NCBI RefSeq assembly: GCF_011762185.1
Contig: NZ_JAASQJ010000003.1
Coordinates: 248,001-312,000 of the forward strand
DNA: 64,000 nt
Direction of reading: 5' to 3'
Source of the DNA: Dyadobacter arcticus
GTDB taxonomy: Bacteria; Bacteroidota; Bacteroidia; Cytophagales; Spirosomataceae
The position numbers were made by a program, and so were the translations under genes. This document shows, in pieces, positions 28,644 to 37,206 of this stretch; within the stretch, counting starts at the first letter, position 1, and every line of letters starts with the position of its first letter. The notes under the pieces were generated by a model that was not told the DNA's origin, made no database searches, and saw nothing but the letters and a program-made list of their open reading frames with translations.

Positions 28644-29393
28644 ATGGTGCGTAAAAACTTACTTTCTCTTTTTATCATTCTTGGATGCGCAGCCATTTCC
28701 AATGCGCAACAATTCAAAGCCTTACTTTTCACCAAAACCGCCGGATTTCACCACGTTTCCATTCACGAAGGGGTAACGGGCATCAGGAATCTCGCTTCAA
28801 GGCATAATTTCTCCGTCGACTGGCAGGAAAATGCAGATGTTTTTAGCGAAAAAGGCCTGGCAAATTATCAGGTCGTTATTTTCCTTAATACGACGGGCGA
28901 TATCCTCAATGCGGAGCAGCAGGCGGCTTTTGAGAAATACATTAAAAGTGGAAAAGGCTGGGTTGGTATTCACTCGGCAGCCGACACGGAATATGACTGG
29001 GCCTGGTATGGTAAATTGGCCGGAATGTATTTCAAGACGCACCCAGCGCAGCAAACTGCCTTTCTGGATGTAAAGGACAGCAACTTTCCAGGTATGGAAC
29101 GTTTCCCAAAACGTCTGCTTTGGACCGACGAATGGTATGAGTACAAAAAACCTTACAATGCCGACGACCTCAAAATCCTGATCACGTTGGACGAGAAAAC
29201 CTACGACCCCAAAACCAACCAGGGAACGGGCATGGGAGCTGAACATCCCATCGCCTGGTATCATACCTACGATGGCGGCCGGGCATTTTACACTGGCCTG
29301 GGACACATTGGGTTGGTTTATTCGGATCAATCCTATCTGGATCATTTGTATGGCGGGATTTATTGGGCAGCAACTGGGAAGGGGTTGAAGTAG
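28644..29393 (+). CDS. Secreted ThuA-like protein
   Basis: 249 residues with a signal peptide (cleavage near SNAQQ). ThuA/GATase-like fold: KALLFTKTAGFHHVSIHEGV, WVGIHSAADTEYDWAWYGKL, GMGAEHPIAWYHTYDGGRAF and a C-terminal HLYGGIYWAA. Members are linked to disaccharide (trehalose-type) keto-derivative metabolism in the periplasm. A fragment of a second ThuA gene lies at 30140-30217, so a paralogue once existed here. Confidence 0.88.
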   Translation: MVRKNLLSLFIILGCAAISNAQQFKALLFTKTAGFHHVSIHEGVTGIRNLASRHNFSVDWQENADVFSEKGLANYQVVIFLNTTGDILNAEQQAAFEKYIKSGKGWVGIHSAADTEYDWAWYGKLAGMYFKTHPAQQTAFLDVKDSNFPGMERFPKRLLWTDEWYEYKKPYNADDLKILITLDEKTYDPKTNQGTGMGAEHPIAWYHTYDGGRAFYTGLGHIGLVYSDQSYLDHLYGGIYWAATGKGLK

Positions 29394-29482
29394 CTTAGTA
29401 TTGTTCGGCGTGGTTATTAACTTTTGATACTGTTGCAAGACGCCATTTCAAATAATTTTCAACATATACAAAATACATCCTT

Positions 29483-29941
29483 ATGAAAAGAACACTCCTG
29501 ATCTTCGTATACCTTTTTTTAGTATTTACAGCTACGGTTGTCTGTGCCCAGTCAGTTTCCAATCCTTCTAATACTCCCAAAATGAAATTTTTGATCCACG
29601 TTACACAGTCCACGGAAAATCCCACCGTGGCTGCGCTGGCATTTCTGGTAGCCAAAACCGCCCTTGAAGAAGGGCATTCCGTATCCATCTTTCTCGCCGG
29701 CGACGCGGTGAAACTTTTGCAGGAATCCACGCTTAACACGCTTACTGGATTGGGTACCGGGAAACTCCGTGAGCATTATGACGCCATAGTCAAACAGAAC
29801 GGACGGTTTTATCTGTCTGGCAACTCCTCTAAGGCAAGAGGTGTGACGGAAGAAGACCTGAAAGGCAAGCCTGCCGAATTTGCATTACCGACGGTGCTGG
29901 TGAAGCTTGCAACCGAGAGCGACCGCGTATTTACCTATTGA
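29483..29941 (+). CDS. Secreted DsrE-family protein lacking cysteines
   Basis: 152 residues with a signal peptide (cleavage near VCAQS). The mature part is a DsrE-like alpha/beta fold (MKFLIHVTQSTENPTVAALA, AKTALEEGHSVSIFLAGDAV). Where sulfur-carrier relatives have reactive Cys before an ARG motif, this has YLSGNSSKARG, and the mature chain has no Cys at all, so sulfur transfer through Cys is unlikely. It is followed 20 bp later by DUF1059, so the two may be one operon. Confidence 0.82.
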   Translation: MKRTLLIFVYLFLVFTATVVCAQSVSNPSNTPKMKFLIHVTQSTENPTVAALAFLVAKTALEEGHSVSIFLAGDAVKLLQESTLNTLTGLGTGKLREHYDAIVKQNGRFYLSGNSSKARGVTEEDLKGKPAEFALPTVLVKLATESDRVFTY

Positions 29942-29961
29942 TCATATAAAACTTAAAAATT

Positions 29962-30135
29962 ATGAAAACGCTACATTGCCGCGATGCGGGATTTGATTGT
30001 GAAGGGGTTATCAAAGCCGCCACAGACGAAGAAGTACTGAACCTAGCCGCGGCGCATGCGCAGGAAGTTCACGGCGTGCAGGTCACGCCTGAACTGGCGG
30101 GTCAATTGCAGACCCTGATTAAAGATGAAAACTGA
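29962..30135 (+). CDS. DUF1059 small protein
   Basis: 57 residues. It matches the DUF1059 pattern closely: MKTLHCRDAGFDCEGVIKA, a TDEEVL helix and AAAHAQEVHGV, with the two Cys (6 and 13) and two His that could bind metal. Cytoplasmic. Follows the DsrE gene by 20 bp. Function of the family is not known. Confidence 0.85.
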   Translation: MKTLHCRDAGFDCEGVIKAATDEEVLNLAAAHAQEVHGVQVTPELAGQLQTLIKDEN

Positions 30136-30139
30136 TTAG

Positions 30140-30217
30140 GGAACTGGCATAGGAGCTGAACACCCAATAGCTTGGTATCATAGCTTCGACGGAGGACGTG
30201 CATACCAAGCGCTGTAA
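30140..30217 (+). pseudogene. Relic of a ThuA-like gene
   Basis: Twenty-odd codons read GTGIGAEHPIAWYHSFDGGR then AYQAL and a stop, matching GTGMGAEHPIAWYHTYDGGR in the ThuA gene at 28644. The codon before the match is TAG where the intact gene has CAG (Gln). Differences from the intact copy are mostly in third positions, so the fragment comes from a paralogue that had diverged under selection, not from a fresh local copy. No start or flanking ThuA sequence remains. Confidence 0.65.
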
Positions 30218-30276
30218 AACGCCGAAGTCATTGTTCCTAAAATTTTTTCTTATCAACGAACGGCAACCAACTCGTG

Positions 30277-30825
30277 ATGAAAACATCTCTTCTATTTCTC
30301 TTCGCATCGACATTGCTTTTCTCCTGCCAACCCAAAGAGCAGAAATCCGACAAGCAGACGCAGCAATCATCTTTCGATGAAAAGGCCGAAACTGCCGCCA
30401 TCATGAAAGTGATCGACAACGAAACCAAATGCTTTTTCGACGGCAATTATGAGTGCTGGGCCAGCAACTGGGTTCACGAAAAGTATGCGATGCAGGAGTG
30501 GAATAATGATGCAGGCTCATACGATGCTGCGATTGGTTGGGATAAGATTAATCAGCAAGGCAAATCATATATCGAAAAGTACTATAAGAATGGGAAGAAC
30601 GTCGTCCATCCCCAGTTCAAAAGAGAAACTCCGCAAGTCAAATTTTTCGGAGAAAATGCCGCTTATTTGATCTGGAAGCAGTATAATACGGATCAGGAAA
30701 ACAAGTTTTTCTTAATCAGCCAGGATACGCGGATCATGGAAAAGCAGGCCGACGGATGGAAAATCGTAAATGTCACAAGCCTTTGGGACTCCAAAACAAG
30801 GATACCCATTGATAGCATTAAATAA
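30277..30825 (+). CDS. DUF4440/NTF2-like lipoprotein
   Basis: I prefer the ATG at 30277 over the GTG one codon earlier. 182 residues: a lipoprotein signal with lipobox LLFSC, a short charged linker (KSDKQTQQSS), then an NTF2-like domain (about 38-175; AAIMKVIDNETKCFFDGNYE, and at the end IMEKQADGWKIVNVTSLWD). Such proteins bind small ligands or act as accessory folds; no catalytic residue can be named. 15 bp separate it from the DUF1304 gene. Confidence 0.82.
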   Translation: MKTSLLFLFASTLLFSCQPKEQKSDKQTQQSSFDEKAETAAIMKVIDNETKCFFDGNYECWASNWVHEKYAMQEWNNDAGSYDAAIGWDKINQQGKSYIEKYYKNGKNVVHPQFKRETPQVKFFGENAAYLIWKQYNTDQENKFFLISQDTRIMEKQADGWKIVNVTSLWDSKTRIPIDSIK

Positions 30826-30840
30826 CCTAACCTAGCAAAT

Positions 30841-31206
30841 ATGGAACTCCTCGGCAAAATCCTCGTCGGCCTTGTGGCTGTCGAACACCTTTACATCATG
30901 TATCTCGAAATGTTCGCCTGGGAGACGAAGGGCAAAGAAGTATTCAAAGGTTCGCTCGCGCCGGAATTATTCAAGCCGACTAAGGTACTGGCCGCCAATC
31001 AGGGACTTTACAACGGATTTCTTGCTGCCGGTCTGATCTGGACGTTTTTCATAGAGGAGCATCATTGGAGATTTCACGTAGCAATTTTCTTTCTGACCTG
31101 CATTATCGTGGCCGGGATTTACGGAGCTGCGACGGCTAGCAGGAAGATATTTTACGTGCAGGCGCTGCCGGCGATTGTGGCGCTGGTGTTATTGCATTTC
31201 AGGTGA
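30841..31206 (+). CDS. DUF1304 membrane protein
   Basis: 121 residues with about four spans; it starts MELLGKILVGLVAVEHLYIM with the family's H-x-Y-I-M-x-LEMF pattern and contains FKPTKVLAANQGLYNGFLAA. A small inner-membrane protein of unknown function, probably cotranscribed with the preceding lipoprotein. Confidence 0.88.
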   Translation: MELLGKILVGLVAVEHLYIMYLEMFAWETKGKEVFKGSLAPELFKPTKVLAANQGLYNGFLAAGLIWTFFIEEHHWRFHVAIFFLTCIIVAGIYGAATASRKIFYVQALPAIVALVLLHFR

Positions 31207-31255
31207 GGTTTACAACTTTGTTGTATTTTCGTTTACTTTGGAAAAAGCAAACACT

Positions 31256-31678
31256 ATGAAGATTGATACCACATACTATGAAAGGTGCGTTCACACGCTC
31301 GCAAAAGCGTATGGTTTGTTACTAAAATCGGATCCGGAAAATATCGATTACGATATGTACAGATCGGCCAGTATTAAGGAATTTGAGATCATTCTGGAAC
31401 AAAGCGGAAAATTGCTTCGAAAAGCATTGAAACCGTACTTCCATTCCCCGCAAGCTGTTGATCAACTATATTTCAAAGACATATTCCGGCACGCTGTTTT
31501 GCGAAGCCTTATTACCGACGAAAGTTGTGAGCGATGGCTTCGTTACCGCGATAACAGAAATAATACAGCGCACGACTACGGCGTGAATTTTGCTGAGGAA
31601 ACTTTAAGATTGCTGCCGCAGTTTATGGAGGATGCTACTGCACTTGCCGAAGTTATCCGTCAACAAAACGTTCAATAA
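31256..31678 (+). CDS. hepT: HEPN toxin of a HEPN/MNT pair (HepT-like)
   Basis: I start at ATG 31256 (140 residues); open codons upstream overlap the DUF1304 gene and are not coding. It is a nucleotidyltransferase-substrate-binding (HI0074-type) helical protein. The HEPN RNase motif R-x4-H-x-Y is exact: R101-NNTA-H106-D-Y108. In characterised type VII systems the Tyr of this motif is AMPylated by the MNT partner to silence the RNase. The partner gene starts 2 bp downstream. Symbol is by family, not by proven orthology. Confidence 0.85.
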   Translation: MKIDTTYYERCVHTLAKAYGLLLKSDPENIDYDMYRSASIKEFEIILEQSGKLLRKALKPYFHSPQAVDQLYFKDIFRHAVLRSLITDESCERWLRYRDNRNNTAHDYGVNFAEETLRLLPQFMEDATALAEVIRQQNVQ

Positions 31679-31680
31679 CC

Positions 31681-32007
31681 ATGCTTCTCAGAACCAAAGA
31701 CAAACAAACACTTTCAGAAATCTTCTCTTCTGCGAATGCTCCTATTGAAGTCTGGGCTTATGGCAGCCGGGTGAATGGTACGGCGCACGATGGCAGCGAT
31801 CTGGATCTTGTTGTCCGCACAACGTATTTAATGCCGCTGTCGCTGGATATTTTGACTGACCTAACTGACAAGATCCGGCAAAGCAATATTCCAATTCTTG
31901 TCGAACTGCGTGATTGGACGCGGCTTCCCTTGGGCTTTCACCAAAATATCGAGCGGCAGTACGAAGTGCTGTATACAAATGCTTCGGTATTGGTCGGTGA
32001 AGTGTGA
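31681..32007 (+). CDS. mntA: MNT antitoxin nucleotidyltransferase (MntA-like)
   Basis: 108 residues, a minimal nucleotidyltransferase. The motif GS-x10-DxD is exact: G28-S29 ... D40-L-D42 (AYGSRVNGTAHDGSDLDLVV). ILVELRDW supplies a later acidic strand. It would AMPylate the HEPN toxin encoded 2 bp upstream, forming a toxin-antitoxin or abortive-infection module. The 32008-32142 gap after it has a CCCTTCAGGGATTTAGGGC segment, of a type often seen between genes in this group. Confidence 0.87.
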   Translation: MLLRTKDKQTLSEIFSSANAPIEVWAYGSRVNGTAHDGSDLDLVVRTTYLMPLSLDILTDLTDKIRQSNIPILVELRDWTRLPLGFHQNIERQYEVLYTNASVLVGEV

Positions 32008-32142
32008 GTCTGTAAAATAGTTGATACATTTTCGCCTTCGTGGCATTTGCCTTCTTTTGCCCCAAACCCCAAAAGAGCCTAACTTTTCCCAGAAGTAATA
32101 CGAAAAGTCCCTTCAGGGATTTAGGGCAGGTTCACGATGCTA

Positions 32143-32514
32143 TCAAGCAAAAAAACTAGCTCTTCCCAGTACTTCGGGATGCCAGCTGCCATCTCTTCTT
32201 CTTAATACCCGTGAAACCGTCAGGATTTCGTGCAGGCGTTCCTGCTGGGCGGTGACGGGGTCTTGGGCGTGGAAGTATTGGCCGATGAGTTCGAATTCGA
32301 AGGTGTCGGTTTTGGAGTCGTAGATGCCGATGGGGATGCGGTTGCCGTCGGTCATGAGGGTGCCCAGCACGTATTGCGCCTCTTCCTGGGAGGAACATCC
32401 CACGTGTTGGTACTGGCCTTTAAGCGTATATAGTACTGAGTAACGGTTCTCTGTAAACTCCTGAGACTGGCTTTTCGACTTATCCTGTTTTGTGTGTTTT
32501 TGTATTTGTATCAT
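32143..32514 (-). CDS. Hypothetical protein, 123 residues
   Basis: No family recognised. The N-terminus is Gln/Lys/Ser-rich, followed by a compact alpha/beta region (NRYSVLYTLKGQYQHVG, SQEEAQYVLGTLM, RIPIGIYDSKTDTFEFE) and a charged C-terminus. No signal peptide or membrane span. Codon use (many GGC/CGC) is more GC-rich than the methyltransferase cassette that follows. The 32515-32789 gap has a small GCCCC/GGGGC hairpin near 32533-32554 in this gene's leader and nothing else obvious. Confidence 0.55.
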   Translation of the reverse strand: MIQIQKHTKQDKSKSQSQEFTENRYSVLYTLKGQYQHVGCSSQEEAQYVLGTLMTDGNRIPIGIYDSKTDTFEFELIGQYFHAQDPVTAQQERLHEILTVSRVLRRRDGSWHPEVLGRASFFA

Positions 32515-32789
32515 GGTAATTTCTGTTTTCGATGCCCCGTGTTTCTGTGAGGGGCTTTTCGGTGGTATTAAAATAGTTATGAAATGAGGGAAATATTTAC
32601 AGTTTTTTAAATGTGTTTAATTGCCTTCAATTTACTTAACGTATCTTGGTTGTCAATAGTTTACTGAAAATGGGGGGATGGGGGAGAATCTTCTGATAGG
32701 GAAGGCGTTTCATGGGATAGTACAATTTACTTGTATGGATTAATATATCTTCAGACCCCTATTAAATCGGGTTCATCACTTAACTCTCA

Positions 32790-33365
32790 CTATTTCGGTT
32801 GTAGATCTTTAATTGGAATAAGTATTTGCCAATATATCATATCAACTGCTTGCTTTATAGCCTGGTGAAGTGAAGCGAGAGAGCTTAAAATTTGATTAAG
32901 ATTGCCATTATTTAAGGCAATGTGTGAATGCGGTAGCGGTTGCTCTGCGGTTGAGAAATGGAGATGAGGGCTCTGCTTGAAGCGAGCATGCTGTGCATCG
33001 TCGGGTTCATTCGCATCACAATGCAAGCAAACGTATTCAATAGCCCTCGTTTCGCTTACATCGGTTTTGTAAATATGAAAATACATACGATCCAGATAAT
33101 AAATGTCAGCCTCGTATGGAATCCAGCGTTCGTAATAAAGTGCTGAATAATTTTCAGTCTTAGTTTTAAATCTCCAATTCAAAAAATCAGACCCATTTTC
33201 GCTATTATCTGAAACTCCAAAGATTAGTGTATTGTTCGAAGAAGTTAAGTTCACAACAATTTTACCTTGACGTTTTGCCAAGGTTTTAAATAAAGCATTT
33301 ATGTTGCGAACTCTATCCTTTTTGAGTTCGTCTAATGAAACCTGTATTCGAGGCTGACCATTCAT
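32790..33365 (-). CDS. Unknown Cys/His-rich protein of the methyltransferase cassette
   Basis: 191 residues, no family recognised. It begins 6 bp after the stop of the methyltransferase gene, so they are almost surely cotranscribed. The N-terminal 30 residues are a basic helix (LDELKKDRVRNINALFKTLA). Residues 110-150 hold YVCLHCDANEPDDAQHARF and SPHLHFSTAEQPLPHSHIA: C113, H115, C116, H126, H134, H136, H146 and H148, which could bind a metal. It shares the low GC of its partner. Possible roles are a nuclease, a specificity helper or a regulator of the methylase; none is proven. Confidence 0.65.
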   Translation of the reverse strand: MNGQPRIQVSLDELKKDRVRNINALFKTLAKRQGKIVVNLTSSNNTLIFGVSDNSENGSDFLNWRFKTKTENYSALYYERWIPYEADIYYLDRMYFHIYKTDVSETRAIEYVCLHCDANEPDDAQHARFKQSPHLHFSTAEQPLPHSHIALNNGNLNQILSSLASLHQAIKQAVDMIYWQILIPIKDLQPK

Positions 33366-33371
33366 TTACCT

Positions 33372-36017
33372 TTATTGAATGCCTAAGACAGATTGATCTT
33401 CTTGATTAAGTCCATATAATTCGGCAACTATTGAATTGATTTTTCTTTCCAATTCTCTACCTTGAAATGTTGAAGTTTGAGAACGCTCTTTAACTAGGTT
33501 GAGCAACTTATTCATTAATGATGAAGGCACTAGGGACGGATCTGGTATTGGCGTACTTTTTAGTGTGCTTACCTCTAGTCGATTATAACCATGATTGTAT
33601 TTATGAGAATGGTTTGAAATGTACCAATAGCACGGAGCGGAGTTTAGAATGCCAACTAAGTAAAGTAGCAAATCTTCTCCCGAAACATTTTTAGATTTCG
33701 GAATCAAAAAAGGTGAATGGGAAACTGCAAATTTTCCTTCTAAATCAATCGCAAATTTTGGCGTTATTGTTAAATGTGGCGTGACAATTTTGCTCCTCAT
33801 CATTTTTTCAGGTGATCGAGGCCAAAGAGGTTTCCACCAAGTACCCCCTCTTAGAGATTTGTTAGAAGATAATTTCTCTTTGTGTTTGTTCAAATAACCC
33901 CACGTCTGCGGAAACAATTCTGACATCTCAGATTCTTCAATTTTTTTATTTCCCAAAAAAGGATAAAATAAATATATGCTAGTCTCCTTATCAAAATTGA
34001 AGGAGCTGATTTCTTTATCTCGTAAATATGGAACAAATATCGCTTCCTCTCCTGATGGTATTTCTGCCTTCGCAAATAAAAATACTTCATCATTACCTGT
34101 AACAAATCCCTGGGTAATCTCCACGAACTCCTTTAGTTCAGGGAATTTTTTTAGCTTCTGCTGGATCTTTATCTCACTTGAAGGTAATATGAACCATTGC
34201 TTTGAATGGAAATGTTCTCTATCAACGTTGTATACACTGTAAAAATCGGTTTCCTCTTCCCTTTCATTTATAGCTGACACTAGCGCTTTTCCGACGAAAT
34301 CTCTACATTTAACCACTGTGGTGTATTGAGATAGAAAATGCTGTTTCGAGTCTTTTTGAATTATCAACAGTATTACGTAAATCCCAGTGTTTTCAAATAC
34401 TTCAATAGCAGAAAGGTCAACTAAGCATTTAATTGAACAGGTCTCGCTTATAAATTGCCTTAGTTTAACGCCACTTGATGACGCTAGGAAGCTATGAGGT
34501 AAGACGAACAATCCATACCCACCTGGTTTTAAAAGGTCAATACTAATCTTTAAAAAGGCAATATAGGTGTCGGTTCTACCGACTCCAAGGTCATCCATTA
34601 ATTTACTTATCCTTTCTTTCATCGCATCGCTTTGCGAGGATATGGGGATAAAGGGCGGATTGGATAAAACCACATCGAACGTGCCATTTAGTTCCGGATT
34701 TTCACTAAAATATTCTATACTTTCTCTTGTCTGAATATTCAAAGTCATCGGAAATGTATTGACCAAAACGAGTTGCAATAACGCAAGGGATAGTTCTGTC
34801 GCTTTGGTAGCATTCGGATCAACGTCAACACCTAATAGGTCTCCGAAAGCGTTTACAATTTCTTCATCTGTTATACCTTCCTGTCGTGGATCGCACTTAA
34901 TTTCTAGAAGTGATCGAAGGAAAATTCCAGATCCAACCGCGGGCTCGGCAATTTTTATACGCTTAAATTCGGTTGGAGTAAGATGTTGTTTTAGATATTG
35001 AGCAAAAAATCTCGCTATGTATTGAGGGGTATATATCGATCCAAATGCTTTGTTTATTTCCTCTTTTGCTAAGTTTTTAAATGAAGGAAATAAGAATAGT
35101 TGATAATCGGCTTCAACTTTCAAAAGTGAAACATATCTTTCATAAATCCTGCTCAAAGCGTGCATTGAGATGATGGAAAAATCGTAATGATACAGACTTG
35201 CGTGCTTATTCTCATAAAAATCTCCAATAAGATATGAAATTGATTGCTTGCTTAACGATTTGAGTTTACGCAATTGATCAAAGTCCACTAGGTAGTCAGG
35301 GAAGTCATAAGATCCTAGTGTGTTTAAAGCTAGCTCAATGATTTCAGATATTCCGACATCTGTATTCGTTTTCAATTCGTTCCAGGCCCAGGACAGAATC
35401 CGGCTAACCGAATCCTCTTTATTATACCTTCGTAAATTATCCTCTACGGCTCGAACAAACATTATCGAATTGAACAAGCTTGACAATGGTTCATTTATAT
35501 CTTCCTTTTCTAGCTCAGAAGAAATGGAGCGTTTCCAGTATGAAACTGTATTAATTAGCGCATCGTCAAGAGCGGGTATATTAGGGTTCGGTTTTCTACC
35601 AATTATTTTGTCGAATGCTTCACTTCTAAGTTGATCATAGTCATCTCGTTTGAAATAAAATTCGTCGATAACGTTTTTAGATGAGTTTAAGCGATTGTAA
35701 ACATAAGTGATCTTGTCCTTTTCAACATGAATATGCCAGTCAACTAGGTTATTATATGAGATATTTAAGAGGAAATTTCTATTCTCATTTGTTAGTAGCG
35801 AATATGGAGTTTTTAGAAATGTAAGAATTGCGGTATTTTCTAATCCGTGCTCCACTACCAAATGTATATTAGCAAAATCTACCTCTTTGCCGGGAAACAG
35901 ATGATAACTGGGCGTCCAACCTAATAAGTTGGCAAATCGACTCAATAAAGTCGGTTTATCTACCATCGTTGGAGAATCAGTTGTTAGTCCATTTATAATG
36001 TCATAAAGGCTATACAT
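33372..36017 (-). CDS. N6-adenine DNA methyltransferase, Eco57I/TaqI-like
   Basis: 881 residues. N-terminal about 300 residues are helical with no clear nuclease motif. SAM-binding motif I is IAEPAVGSGIFL (around 358), preceded by FGSIYTPQYIARFFAQYL; catalytic motif IV is NPPF (N453-F456). After the methylase core (to about 590) comes a target-recognition region resembling the TaqI C-terminal domain (ELKEFVEITQGFVTGNDEVF; WYISNHSHKYNHGYNRLEV; IPDPS). It methylates adenine in DNA and may be the modification or sensing part of a restriction or phage-defence system. The region is clearly richer in A+T than its surroundings, a sign of transfer. The partner at 32790 is unknown. Confidence 0.85.
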   Translation of the reverse strand: MYSLYDIINGLTTDSPTMVDKPTLLSRFANLLGWTPSYHLFPGKEVDFANIHLVVEHGLENTAILTFLKTPYSLLTNENRNFLLNISYNNLVDWHIHVEKDKITYVYNRLNSSKNVIDEFYFKRDDYDQLRSEAFDKIIGRKPNPNIPALDDALINTVSYWKRSISSELEKEDINEPLSSLFNSIMFVRAVEDNLRRYNKEDSVSRILSWAWNELKTNTDVGISEIIELALNTLGSYDFPDYLVDFDQLRKLKSLSKQSISYLIGDFYENKHASLYHYDFSIISMHALSRIYERYVSLLKVEADYQLFLFPSFKNLAKEEINKAFGSIYTPQYIARFFAQYLKQHLTPTEFKRIKIAEPAVGSGIFLRSLLEIKCDPRQEGITDEEIVNAFGDLLGVDVDPNATKATELSLALLQLVLVNTFPMTLNIQTRESIEYFSENPELNGTFDVVLSNPPFIPISSQSDAMKERISKLMDDLGVGRTDTYIAFLKISIDLLKPGGYGLFVLPHSFLASSSGVKLRQFISETCSIKCLVDLSAIEVFENTGIYVILLIIQKDSKQHFLSQYTTVVKCRDFVGKALVSAINEREEETDFYSVYNVDREHFHSKQWFILPSSEIKIQQKLKKFPELKEFVEITQGFVTGNDEVFLFAKAEIPSGEEAIFVPYLRDKEISSFNFDKETSIYLFYPFLGNKKIEESEMSELFPQTWGYLNKHKEKLSSNKSLRGGTWWKPLWPRSPEKMMRSKIVTPHLTITPKFAIDLEGKFAVSHSPFLIPKSKNVSGEDLLLYLVGILNSAPCYWYISNHSHKYNHGYNRLEVSTLKSTPIPDPSLVPSSLMNKLLNLVKERSQTSTFQGRELERKINSIVAELYGLNQEDQSVLGIQ

Positions 36018-36163
36018 TGGTCACTTGCGGGTTTTCAGATGTCATTTAAGAATAGCAAGATAGTTTATAATCCGCTATGATCAATTGGAAATCTGAGCCA
36101 TTCCGATCATGTTTTTTGCAACTGATTGACGATGAGTTGTTGTCAAAGGTTACTTTTTCAGAA

Positions 36164-36655
36164 CTACACGAGTGAGTAATATTTAAGATTTTCAGCCCCA
36201 CTCAACTCCTCACATTTAATCTTCACCGAAGAAATCTTCGCATCATACTGCCCGCAATAAAATTCCAGAACAGTATTCAAATGCCGAAGTGCGCGGGCTT
36301 GGTGTTTGCAATAGGTGAGTTCAGTTTTGCCAGTGTCGACCACGCGGTTATTGGTTACCATCACCAGATAGCGCGACCGTCGGGAGAGGTTGTAAAGCAT
36401 TTTGTATGCCTTATAGGTGTCTTCGCTGATTTTGCAGGGCGAAAGGCGATGTTCCGGATTGATGGCGTCATCGACGTCGTGGTGGGTTTTGTATTGCATC
36501 CCAAAATTGGCCAAATGCGCATTGATGAGATGGAGGGCAGTGTAAAAACACGTGGTAACCTGCCAGTCCAGTGAATCTGTGACGAGCTGATTAATGTTTT
36601 CGAGAAATTTTAGATTTCTGGTTGCCTGACGGAGGTGGTCTTCAATATGTGCCAA
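36164..36655 (-). CDS. HEPN-like helical protein
   Basis: 163 residues starting at a TTG codon, 11 bp after the stop of the upstream gene; no ATG is near. All-helical pattern: DWQVTTCFYTALHLINAHL, then H-x-R in INPEHRLSP, and YNLSRRSRYLVM. This is the look of HEPN-superfamily helper proteins, but the RNase motif R-x4-6-H is absent, so activity is doubtful. Third gene of an operon led by the XRE regulator at 37410. Function unknown; a toxin, antitoxin or defence role is inferred from company. Confidence 0.6.
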   Translation of the reverse strand: MAHIEDHLRQATRNLKFLENINQLVTDSLDWQVTTCFYTALHLINAHLANFGMQYKTHHDVDDAINPEHRLSPCKISEDTYKAYKMLYNLSRRSRYLVMVTNNRVVDTGKTELTYCKHQARALRHLNTVLEFYCGQYDAKISSVKIKCEELSGAENLKYYSLV

Positions 36656-36666
36656 TAGTGTGTTTA

Positions 36667-37134
36667 TTATTTGCCGAACAAAAAGTTATAATGGCTTGGT
36701 ACCGGAAGCATATCGCATTTCTCAACAATGGTCGTCGTCATATCGAAACCATGTCTGTGATACTTTGCATTGATCTTTGCTTCTGCCATAATTAACTCTC
36801 CTTCAACGTCTTCGGCGTCATCTTCGATTTCGGCCCAGACCAATAACTCTGAATTGTGAAAGCTTACTGCAAGTTTTAAAAATGGAGCTTCTTCAAATTT
36901 CTTCAACAAGTGAATGTAGTCCACGAGCATGTTTTGAATATAGTATTGCTGCGCGGTTTTCATGCCGGTGTCCATCATATCCTGAATGTTGCCGTTGATG
37001 AGGGTTTCGTAAAGATGCTTTTGTTCTTCACTGGCAACGCCGGTTTCCAATGCAAGTTGGTCGACGCGAATGGAGGAAACAAAATCGTCGAACCAAAGAT
37101 CGGTTTTGTTCTTTTCTTCTGTGAGGTTTTGCAT
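36667..37134 (-). CDS. Hypothetical protein between XRE regulator and HEPN-like protein
   Basis: 155 residues; no family recognised. The first half is helical (IRVDQLALETGVASEEQKHL), the middle YYIQNMLVDYIHLLKK, and a beta-rich acidic part follows (LLVWAEIEDDAEDVEGELIM). It is cytoplasmic by sequence. 72 bp follow the XRE gene and 11 bp precede the HEPN-like gene, suggesting one transcript and a joint role. Confidence 0.6.
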   Translation of the reverse strand: MQNLTEEKNKTDLWFDDFVSSIRVDQLALETGVASEEQKHLYETLINGNIQDMMDTGMKTAQQYYIQNMLVDYIHLLKKFEEAPFLKLAVSFHNSELLVWAEIEDDAEDVEGELIMAEAKINAKYHRHGFDMTTTIVEKCDMLPVPSHYNFLFGK

Positions 37135-37206
37135 GTGTAGTTGTGTTTTAGTTTGGTCTTGCGATTGGAAGGGTTTGCGAATATAACAAGATTACTCAGC
37201 AGATTT

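Noticed and set aside
28797-29438. 213-codon minus-strand open frame
   Set aside because: Antisense to the ThuA gene; composition of a mirrored frame.
31175-31255. Upstream extension of the HEPN gene
   Set aside because: It overlaps the end of the DUF1304 gene in another frame, and the HEPN fold begins at the ATG at 31256.
32530-32556. GCCCC/GGGGC hairpin as a terminator
   Set aside because: It sits upstream of a minus-strand start with no plus-strand gene ending nearby; short stem and weak T run.
36077-36175. 32-codon plus frame starting MINWKSEPF
   Set aside because: Protein-like composition, but it has no promoter, no known family, and runs into the convergent HEPN-like gene.
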